Assembly (NCBI GenBank): GCA_023299945.1
Contig: JALZVZ010000150.1
Coordinates: forward strand, 1-11,198
DNA: 11,198 nt
Direction: 5' to 3'
Origin: Altererythrobacter sp.
Lineage (GTDB): Bacteria > Pseudomonadota > Alphaproteobacteria > Sphingomonadales > Sphingomonadaceae
This document shows, one piece after another, positions 5,107 through 11,198 of the stretch; positions within the stretch are counted from its first letter, which is position 1, and every line of letters starts with the position of its first letter. A program made the translations under genes and the position numbers. The notes beneath the pieces are model-generated. The model saw only the letters and a program-made list of their open reading frames with translations, had not been told where the DNA came from and ran no database searches.

Positions 5107-6387
5107 ATGACTGAGGCTGGGTTACTTTTGGCATTTGTCGCAGCCTTTGCGTTCGCGATGTTCGCACGCCGTTTGGCAGGCTCGGTTTTGACCGCTCCGA
5201 TATATTTCATTGCCCTGGGACTAGTTCTTGCTGAAATTGGATTTTTCGAATTCGAAGCGGCGGAAGAAACGCTGCACTTAGTCGCTGAAGCGACGCTAGT
5301 GGTCTTGCTCTTTCTCGATGCATCACAGATTGATCTTCGTCAGCTTCGGAAGCATCATATTTGGCCGCAAAGGATGCTACTTTTTGGATTGCCGCTAGCA
5401 ATAGTTATCGGGACATTTGTTGCTGGGTTGATTTTGCCGGATTGGCCTTTGATCGGGCTTGCTTTGGTTGCGGCGCTGCTGGCTCCAACGGATGCTGCGC
5501 TTGGTCAATCCGTAGTCACCAATGAGGCCGTGCCGGAGAGTGTGCGGCGCGGCCTGACAGTCGAAAGCGGTCTCAACGATGGTCTGGCGCTCCCGCTTAT
5601 TTTATTGTTTGCCAGCCTGCTGGGTGAAGCGGACGGACGTACAGCGCAAGATTGGCTGATCTTTGGCGGCAGCCAAGTTCTGCTTGGCCCGCTTGTTGGC
5701 GTTATCGTAGGCTGGGTTGGCGCGAACATCATGCTGTTTGCGACGAAACATAACCTTACCTCAGCGCCATTTGAGGGCATTGCAGCCCTTAGCTTAACCG
5801 CTATCGCATATCTTGCAGCAGGTGAGGTCGGCGGCAACGGTTTCATTGCAGCTTTCGTCGCTGGGCTAACTTTCGGCAATTGCGTTAAAGGCCGCTGCAA
5901 GTTTTTATTCGAGTTCACCGAAAGCGAAGGGCAGCTCTTCATGTGGGCTGCGTTCTTCATGGTAGGCTTGGTACTGGTTCCAGAGGCGCTGCATAACCTT
6001 ACTTGGCCAATTTTTGGGCTCATCATGCTGAGTCTCTTTGTGGTTCGACCACTAGCGATCTGGCTGTCCTTGATTGGAACCGATGCAAATGGTTCGACCA
6101 AGCTTTTCCTGGCCTGGTTTGGGCCGCGTGGCTTGGCCACTGCGCTGTTTGCACTGCTGATTTTGCCGCAAATCGACGGTGAGTATGCCGAAACAATTAT
6201 GGCCATTGCGATCAACGCCGTTTGGATCAGCGCGATCCTGCACGGAGTTAGCGCAACGCCGCTAAGTAAACTTTATGGCAAGACTGTTTCAAAAATGGAG
6301 GCGATCCCTGAGCATGAGCCAATGCCCAAGCCCTTCGAGACGGAGCTTCCTGCAGACAAAAATCAATCCGGAGATATTAATGACTGA
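5107..6387 (+). CDS. CPA1-type cation/proton antiporter
   Basis: A 426-residue integral membrane protein of the monovalent cation:proton antiporter-1 group (NhaP/Kef-like fold), with about 12 hydrophobic segments. It should exchange Na+ or K+ for H+ across the inner membrane. Key elements: the unwound-helix region LLAPTDAALGQ (124-134), where CPA1 members have TDP, and VESGLNDGLALP (152-163), whose Asn-Asp pair (Asp158) is the conserved ion-binding position. GGNGFIAAFVAGLTFGN and WFGPRGLATALFAL are further family-typical helices. It ends in a short hydrophilic tail of about 35 residues, and there is no large regulatory domain such as RCK. First gene of the operon; its last 8 bases overlap the next gene. 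Ion specificity cannot be read from the sequence. Confidence 0.92.
   Translation: MTEAGLLLAFVAAFAFAMFARRLAGSVLTAPIYFIALGLVLAEIGFFEFEAAEETLHLVAEATLVVLLFLDASQIDLRQLRKHHIWPQRMLLFGLPLAIVIGTFVAGLILPDWPLIGLALVAALLAPTDAALGQSVVTNEAVPESVRRGLTVESGLNDGLALPLILLFASLLGEADGRTAQDWLIFGGSQVLLGPLVGVIVGWVGANIMLFATKHNLTSAPFEGIAALSLTAIAYLAAGEVGGNGFIAAFVAGLTFGNCVKGRCKFLFEFTESEGQLFMWAAFFMVGLVLVPEALHNLTWPIFGLIMLSLFVVRPLAIWLSLIGTDANGSTKLFLAWFGPRGLATALFALLILPQIDGEYAETIMAIAINAVWISAILHGVSATPLSKLYGKTVSKMEAIPEHEPMPKPFETELPADKNQSGDIND
6370..6373 (+). promoter_or_regulatory. Ribosome binding site deciding the Rieske-GltS start
   Basis: GGAG, 6 bases before ATG 6380 and inside the 3' end of the antiporter gene, fixes the start at 6380 rather than further upstream in a frame open from 6275. 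The start overlaps the antiporter stop as ATGACTGA, suggesting translational coupling. Confidence 0.75.
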
Positions 6388-7993
6388 TGTTGTAGTAGCA
6401 AAATTTGATGAGTTGGAAGATCGCACACCAGCCCATGCATTGGTCGCGAATGTCGATCTTGTAGTCGTCAAGTTTAGCGACGCAATTTCCGTTTTTTACG
6501 GGCGTTGTCTTCACCGTGGCGCACTGATGTCAGATGGGTTTGTTGACGCCAATGACAATCTGATTTGCGGTGTTCATGATTGGGATTACCGCCTCGATAC
6601 CGGCGTCTCTAGCTATGCCAACGAAGAGGCGCTGCATAAGTTCAAGGTTAAGGTCGAGAACGGCAATGTGCTGGTTGATGAAAGTGAAGTTGCGGCTTGG
6701 CACGATGAAAACCCACAACCATTCAACCGCGATGCTTATCTGGGCGTATATGCCGATACAAGTCACGGCACAGCCGAAGAACCCCTCAATGGATTAATCC
6801 AAGAATACGCGCGCAACGGCCTCTCGAAAACCGGGCATCATGGTGAAATGACATCAATGGGTGTGCCGCGTGACCAATTGCCAACTTGGGATGATATTCA
6901 ACTGCTTACCGCCCAGCTCGATACACCGCCCTTGCTTGATGAAGATGAGGTTGGGACCGAGGTAATCATCGGCCCCAATGCAAAGAAGCCGTTAAAGCTG
7001 AATATTCCGCTGTTTGTCTCAGATATGAGCTTTGGCGCTTTGTCGCAAACGGCTAAAGTAGCCCTGGCTCGGGGCGCTGAACTTGCGGGCACGGGCATCT
7101 GCTCAGGCGAAGGCGGTATGCTTCCAGAAGAACAAGCCGAAAACAGCCGTTATTTATATGAACTTGCATCGGCGCGTTTCGGCTTTTCGTGGGACAAGCT
7201 GGACCGTGTTCAAGCCTTCCATTTTAAGGGTGGACAAGGCGCGAAAACCGGCACCGGTGGGCATCTTCCGGGCAATAAAGTGAAGGGCAAGATCGCCGAA
7301 GTCCGCGAGCTGAATGCAGGCGAGGCAGCCGTGTCGCCGCCCCGCTTCCCAGAATGGACCGAGATCAGCCAAATCAAAGAATTCGCTGACGAAGTGCGCG
7401 AGAGGACTGGCGGCATTCCAATCGGTTATAAACTGTCAGCGCAGCATATCGAAAAGGATATCGACGCTGCGCTAGCTGTTGGTGTCGACTATATCATCCT
7501 GGATGGACGCGGCGGCGGCACAGGCGCTGCGCCGGTTATTTTCCGGGACAATATCTCTGTACCAACTATTCCCGCCTTGGCTCGGGCACGCCGCCATCTT
7601 GATAGCCTTGGTCGCAAGGACATCTCGCTTGTGATTACTGGCGGGCTGCGCAAGCCAGCTGATTTCGTCAAAGCAATGGCCATGGGCGCTGATGCAATCG
7701 CGGTCTCTAACTCTGCGATGCAGGCGATTGGCTGTATCGCAATGCGGGCGTGCCATACCAACAATTGCCCGGTTGGGATCGCGACACAAAAACCGCATCT
7801 GGAAAACCGCTTGCTCGCCGATAGTTCAGCGGCGCAGCTGCGCAACTTCTTTGAAGCCAGTGTTGAGCTGATGCAAGTGATGGCGCGGGCGTGCGGGCAT
7901 AGTCATTTGTCCGAATTCAATACCGACGATCTGACAACATGGAAGCTCGACATGTCAAAAATTTCCGGGGTGGCATTTGGTGGAGTAAATTGA
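6380..7993 (+). CDS. Rieske [2Fe-2S] domain fused to glutamate synthase FMN/[3Fe-4S] domain
   Basis: A 537-residue soluble fusion. Residues 1-105 form a Rieske ferredoxin-like domain with cluster ligands Cys43-x-His45 and Cys63-x2-His66, then DWDYRLDTG. From about 150 to 520 runs the glutamate synthase central domain: LFVSDMSFGALS (211-222), GGQGAKTGTGGHLPGNKV (284-301), VSPPRFPEWTEI (318-329), the FMN-site LDGRGGGTGAAP (374-385), a VITGGLR barrel strand (418-424), and GCIAMRACHTNNCPVG (451-466), which keeps the [3Fe-4S] ligand spacing Cys452, Cys458, Cys463. The N-terminal glutaminase and C-terminal GXGXG domains of bacterial GltB are absent, so it cannot hydrolyse glutamine by itself. Classical GOGAT takes electrons from NAD(P)H via GltD or from ferredoxin; here the fused Rieske cluster may play that part. 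The gene overlaps the antiporter by 8 bases and is 2 bases from the next. Domains are clear; the reaction is unknown. Confidence 0.93.
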   Translation: MTDVVVAKFDELEDRTPAHALVANVDLVVVKFSDAISVFYGRCLHRGALMSDGFVDANDNLICGVHDWDYRLDTGVSSYANEEALHKFKVKVENGNVLVDESEVAAWHDENPQPFNRDAYLGVYADTSHGTAEEPLNGLIQEYARNGLSKTGHHGEMTSMGVPRDQLPTWDDIQLLTAQLDTPPLLDEDEVGTEVIIGPNAKKPLKLNIPLFVSDMSFGALSQTAKVALARGAELAGTGICSGEGGMLPEEQAENSRYLYELASARFGFSWDKLDRVQAFHFKGGQGAKTGTGGHLPGNKVKGKIAEVRELNAGEAAVSPPRFPEWTEISQIKEFADEVRERTGGIPIGYKLSAQHIEKDIDAALAVGVDYIILDGRGGGTGAAPVIFRDNISVPTIPALARARRHLDSLGRKDISLVITGGLRKPADFVKAMAMGADAIAVSNSAMQAIGCIAMRACHTNNCPVGIATQKPHLENRLLADSSAAQLRNFFEASVELMQVMARACGHSHLSEFNTDDLTTWKLDMSKISGVAFGGVN

Positions 7994-7995
7994 TC

Positions 7996-9975
7996 GTGTC
8001 AGCAGAAAATCTTGATTGGATCGAAGTTGCGCGCACCGATGAACTCGCGGAGGGCCGGGTTAAGACTGTGACTGCGCGTACGACCTCGATTTGCTTGTCG
8101 CATTTTGACGGCCAGTTTGCTGCGATGGACAATCATTGCCCGCACCAGAATGGGCCGCTGGGCGAAGGCTCAATCGAGAAGGGCAATGACGGCAAATGCT
8201 GGATACGTTGCCCTTGGCATGGCTGGGATTTTGATCCGCTGACAGGGAAGTCGCCTGGCGGTCATGAGGATACCGGACAGGCAATCTATCCTATCAAGAT
8301 TGAAGATGGGGTCATCTCGGTGGGGCTAGAGCCAGCGCCTCCACATGAGCGCACAGTGACCGATGAGATGGCCGAAACGATGGTCAACTGGGGTGTGAAG
8401 CGTGTGTTTGGCATGGTTGGCCACAGCAATCTCGGTTTGTCGGACGCTTTGCGTTTGCGGGCTATGGATGGCGAGATCAGCTTTGTCGGCATTCGTCACG
8501 AGGGTGCAGGTGCCTTTGCCGCGTCGGCCTACGGAAAACTGACAGGCAAACCGGCCGCTTGTTTGACGATAGCGGGACCGGGCGCGACCAATTTGCTAAC
8601 AGGCTTGTGGGATGCACATGTTGACCGCGCACCTGTGCTTGCACTGACCGGACAAGTGCAAACCCAAGTGTTTGGTCCAGGCGCTTTCCAAGACATCGAC
8701 CTTGCTTCGGCCTTTGATGCGGTTGCACATTTTTCGCAGACAGTTCTGCCTACTTCCAAACACGGCGAATTGATGTCGCTTGCATGTAAGAATGCGATTG
8801 ATCATCAGCATGTTTCACATCTGATCTTTCCTGATGATGTTCAGACTCTGCCCAGTGAAGTGGCAGCCAAAACGCCGCAAGGCCGAATGGGCGGAAGCAC
8901 TGTTATTCCATCGCAAAGCGATCAGGATGCAGCCACCAAATTGATTAACGCGGCTAAACGCCCGATTATCATTGTTGGCCATGGTGCGCATGGTGCACGC
9001 GATCAGATAATTGCGTTGGCGGAACGGATCGGTTCACCGGTATTGACCACGTTCAAGGCTAAGGGTCTGATCCCTGACACACATCCGAATGCTGGCGGTG
9101 TTTTGGGGCGTTCGGGCACACCCATTGCCAGTTGGTTTATGAATGAGGCAGATCTGATCCTTGCGCTCGGATCGTCATTTGCAAATCACACAGGTATCGA
9201 GCCATCCAAACCGATCATCCAAGTCGATTTTGATCGTTCACAGCTGGGTAAATTTCATGCTGTTGAGTTGCCTGTTTGGGGCGAGATTGGTGCTTTTTGC
9301 GATGCCGTAGGCAGTGGGGTCGAACGCAATGCCGGGGCAGCCGATCAGTTGGTCGAATTGACGGAACGTTGGGATATTTGGCGGAGTGAAAAAACGCGCC
9401 GGATCAGCGAAGAAGCCGATAACGGAGTACACAGTGCGTCTATCTTTGCCACTCTCGGGGCGCTTGCCCCCGAAGGCGCAATCATAGCCGTTGATGTTGG
9501 CAACAATACCTACAGCTTTGGCCGATATTTTGAAACCAAAGGAACGCAGCGTGTATTGATGTCTGGATACCTTGGATCAATCGGGTTTGGTTTCCCAGCT
9601 GCGATGGGTGCTTGGGCAGCGACCCAAGACTTCGATCAGTTTAAGGGCCGCAAGGTTATTTCAATCTCGGGCGACGGCGGCTTTGGCCAATATCCCATGG
9701 ATTTCACCACTGCTGTCAAACACGGAATGGATATCACGCATATCCTTCTGCACAATGGTCAATTGGGCAAAATCACCAAAGAGCAAAAGGCGGGCGAATG
9801 GCCAGTTTGGGAAACTGATCTGCACAATCCATCCTTTGCGGCTTTCGCCAAACTATGCGGCGGGCATGGTCAAAGAGTGACCAAGAGCGAACAACTTCAT
9901 GACGCAATAAGAACCGCTCTTGCGGTTGATGGACCAGCTTTGGTCGAAATCATGGCTGATGCTGAACTTATATAA
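7996..9975 (+). CDS. Rieske [2Fe-2S] domain fused to thiamine-diphosphate enzyme (acetolactate synthase/pyruvate oxidase-like)
   Basis: A 659-residue fusion. Residues 1-112 are a Rieske domain with Cys48-Pro-His50 and Cys72-Pro-Trp-His75-Gly-Trp followed by FDPLTG, closer to the dioxygenase-ferredoxin type than the Rieske domain of the previous gene. From about 118 comes a complete ThDP enzyme: pyrimidine-binding domain with VFGMVGHSNLGLSDAL, catalytic Glu169 in RHEGAGAFAA and AGPGATNLLTG (193-203); central domain (about 310-435); and pyrophosphate-binding domain with GYLGSIGFGFPAAMGA and the Mg/ThDP motif from GDGG (559-562) to HN (586-587). The family splits 2-oxo acids to acetolactate, acyl phosphates, aldehydes or CO2; the substrate is not predictable here. 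The start is GTG 7996 (GGAG at 7982-7985); TTG 7990 is an alternative and the open frame extends to 7939. The gene sits 2 bases after the Rieske-GltS gene. Confidence 0.92.
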   Translation: MSAENLDWIEVARTDELAEGRVKTVTARTTSICLSHFDGQFAAMDNHCPHQNGPLGEGSIEKGNDGKCWIRCPWHGWDFDPLTGKSPGGHEDTGQAIYPIKIEDGVISVGLEPAPPHERTVTDEMAETMVNWGVKRVFGMVGHSNLGLSDALRLRAMDGEISFVGIRHEGAGAFAASAYGKLTGKPAACLTIAGPGATNLLTGLWDAHVDRAPVLALTGQVQTQVFGPGAFQDIDLASAFDAVAHFSQTVLPTSKHGELMSLACKNAIDHQHVSHLIFPDDVQTLPSEVAAKTPQGRMGGSTVIPSQSDQDAATKLINAAKRPIIIVGHGAHGARDQIIALAERIGSPVLTTFKAKGLIPDTHPNAGGVLGRSGTPIASWFMNEADLILALGSSFANHTGIEPSKPIIQVDFDRSQLGKFHAVELPVWGEIGAFCDAVGSGVERNAGAADQLVELTERWDIWRSEKTRRISEEADNGVHSASIFATLGALAPEGAIIAVDVGNNTYSFGRYFETKGTQRVLMSGYLGSIGFGFPAAMGAWAATQDFDQFKGRKVISISGDGGFGQYPMDFTTAVKHGMDITHILLHNGQLGKITKEQKAGEWPVWETDLHNPSFAAFAKLCGGHGQRVTKSEQLHDAIRTALAVDGPALVEIMADAELI

Positions 9976-9992
9976 ATTGGGAAAACTCGAAG

Positions 9993-10841
9993 ATGAATAA
10001 TTCAAATTCTAAATTGCTGAGCCAGGTTGCACCGTCCGACTTGGTTCATGCACGCGCGATAACGCATCGTGCTGTACAGCACCTGACTGGGTTGGCGCGT
10101 GCGAACATCGAAGCCAAGCCTGATGACAGTCACTCAAACCTGGGCTGGGACAGTGCCATTGGCGGCTTGCGGACGCACGCCATGGGTGATGTTGTGATGG
10201 CGCTCAAATTCTCTCCGTTGACACTGATGATCTTGAAAAATGATACGGCGGTTGAAGAATTTCCGCTGCAGAGCAAAACCGTTGCTCAAGCGGTAGAATG
10301 GACCGATCAAGTGGCTGTTTCAATGGGTTTGAGTGCAGCCTCTACCGCTACAATCCCATACGACCTTCCGGACGATGTTGCGGCGATCTCGAGATATGAA
10401 ACGGAAATTGGTGCCGAGCAGATCACTGCTCTTAGCGAATGGTTCAGGCTTGCAGCAGGCGTTCTAGAAACATTGGTTGCAGCCGAGGCAGGCCAAAAGC
10501 CTGGGCCTAGCCCTGTGCGCTGCTGGCCCCACCATTTTGATATTGCGACATATGTTGCGCTAGAAGAAGGCGACCCCGAAACGGCGCGCGGCATAGGTGT
10601 CGGGATGTCGCCGGGAGACGAAGGTCACAGCGAACCCTATTTCTATATCAATCCGTGGCCGCATCTTGATAAAGCATCACTGCCGCCCGCAACCAAACCC
10701 GGCTATTGGCATGTAGAAGGCTATGTAGGATTGGTAGCTACCGCAACTAGCCTACAGGCGACCGGCTTTATCGAAGGCACTACATCTGATTTCATAACCT
10801 ACGGCTTCAAAACAGCGTTAGACGCGCGATGCGGCGATTGA
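9993..10841 (+). CDS. Conserved-looking protein of unknown function
   Basis: A 282-residue soluble protein without signal peptide or membrane segment. I do not recognise it firmly. The N-terminal 125 residues look like an alpha/beta region (VVMALKFSPLTLMILK strands, then QAVEWTDQVAVSMGL helix); the middle is helical (about 140-168); the C-terminal part holds the motif-like segments WPHHFDIAT (178-186), MSPGDEGHSEPYFYINPWP (205-223) and GYWHVEG (237-243), rich in His, Asp, Glu and aromatic residues, so a metal or cofactor site is possible. From memory the layout resembles the DUF5996 group, but this is weak. It follows the ThDP gene after 17 bases, with only a poor ribosome binding site, and the next gene begins 1 base after its stop, so it very likely serves the same pathway as the two Rieske fusions. 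Confidence 0.85.
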   Translation: MNNSNSKLLSQVAPSDLVHARAITHRAVQHLTGLARANIEAKPDDSHSNLGWDSAIGGLRTHAMGDVVMALKFSPLTLMILKNDTAVEEFPLQSKTVAQAVEWTDQVAVSMGLSAASTATIPYDLPDDVAAISRYETEIGAEQITALSEWFRLAAGVLETLVAAEAGQKPGPSPVRCWPHHFDIATYVALEEGDPETARGIGVGMSPGDEGHSEPYFYINPWPHLDKASLPPATKPGYWHVEGYVGLVATATSLQATGFIEGTTSDFITYGFKTALDARCGD

Positions 10842-10842
10842 T

Positions 10843-11198
10843 TTGACCGCAGCACTCGCTCTTTTAATCTTGCTAGCAGGGTCTTTGATTATCGTCCGCA
10901 TTGCGTCGGTCTTTCTCAGGCTAACTGGATTGCCAGATCACGTCGCACGATTTCAAAGTGTGTCCGCCCTGACCGGAGCTGGATTTACAACCACAGAATC
11001 CGAGGCGATCGTCAATTTCCCGATCAGGCGAAAGGTCGTCGTCGCTTTGATGGTTCTGGGTAATTTGGGCCTCATCTCGGTAGCGTCCACGGTAATAATC
11101 GCCTTAGCTGAATCGGTGGGCGATAAAGACCGATTATTGCTTCAAACTGTTCAAATGGCTGCCGTGATTGCTTTGATTGCCGTGTTCATGCTCAGCAA
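10843..11198 (+). CDS. Membrane protein related to TrkA-C-domain/K+ transport proteins (5' part)
   Basis: The first 118 codons are in the window; the gene runs off the end. Three hydrophobic segments are visible: about 2-25, about 64-88 and about 100-118. Between the first two lies RFQSVSALTGAGFTTTESEAI (37-57 region), whose TGAGFTT resembles the filter-loop sequences of TrkH/KtrB-type K+ transporters and is typical of small membrane proteins annotated with a C-terminal TrkA_C (RCK_C) domain; that domain would lie beyond the window. The start is taken as TTG 10843, one base after the previous stop; ATT 10837 is the only other nearby candidate, and an in-frame stop at 10819-10821 bounds the frame. 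A TTG start this close suggests coupled translation. A role in K+ binding, channel activity or sensing is inference. Confidence 0.72.
   Translation, partial: MTAALALLILLAGSLIIVRIASVFLRLTGLPDHVARFQSVSALTGAGFTTTESEAIVNFPIRRKVVVALMVLGNLGLISVASTVIIALAESVGDKDRLLLQTVQMAAVIALIAVFMLS

Noticed and set aside
5505..6215. 236-residue minus-strand open frame opposite the antiporter
   Set aside because: Ser/Pro/Lys-rich shadow of hydrophobic codons with no domain and no ribosome binding site; the plus-strand antiporter motifs are decisive.
1..11198. CRISPR arrays, insertion sequences, transposases, toxin-antitoxin or phage genes
   Set aside because: No direct-repeat/spacer pattern, terminal inverted repeats, transposase or integrase motifs were seen on either strand.

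Overview
The window looks like a piece of an alphaproteobacterial chromosome, most likely order Sphingomonadales (an Erythrobacter/Altererythrobacter-like organism). The argument is a clear GcrA cell-cycle regulator gene (GcrA is essentially alphaproteobacterial), an alphaproteobacterial-type HspQ, moderate GC content judged by eye, and GC-rich hairpin terminators. The genus is an inference; no 16S or other decisive marker is present.

Left part (1-4720) is mostly ordinary chromosome: the 3' end of a plus-strand gene with its terminator (1-127); a low-complexity Ala/Thr/Glu-rich lipoprotein gene on the minus strand (190-726); divergently from it a spermidine-synthase-like SAM-dependent methyltransferase-fold protein (866-1543); a short stretch with unexplained coding character (1544-1681); a DUF1993 protein (1696-2217, minus); gcrA (2323-3024, minus) with its own terminator; an ABC-2 type transporter permease without an adjacent ATPase (3130-4032, plus); hspQ (4056-4439, minus); and a complete tRNA-Ser(CGA) gene (4631-4720).

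After a 386-base gene-free leader that contains a perfect 12-bp palindrome just before the ribosome binding site, the right part (5107 to the window end) is one tightly packed plus-strand operon: a CPA1-type cation/proton antiporter; a Rieske [2Fe-2S] domain fused to a glutamate-synthase FMN/[3Fe-4S] domain; a second, different Rieske domain fused to a full thiamine-diphosphate (acetolactate synthase/pyruvate oxidase-like) enzyme; an unrecognised 282-residue protein; and the start of a membrane protein of the kind annotated as TrkA-C-domain/potassium-transport related. Gaps are -8, +2, +17 and +1 bases, so the genes are probably co-transcribed and partly translationally coupled.

This operon is the candidate undescribed system. 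Two neighbouring flavin/thiamine enzymes have each acquired their own N-terminal Rieske domain, and they are bracketed by two membrane ion-transport-type proteins. A reasonable hypothesis is a redox module in which a 2-oxo acid or a glutamate/2-oxoglutarate-linked substrate is oxidised by the ThDP enzyme, electrons pass through Rieske clusters to or from the FMN/[3Fe-4S] domain, and activity is tied to cytoplasmic pH or K+/Na+ status. The domain identities are read from motifs; the joint function is inference.
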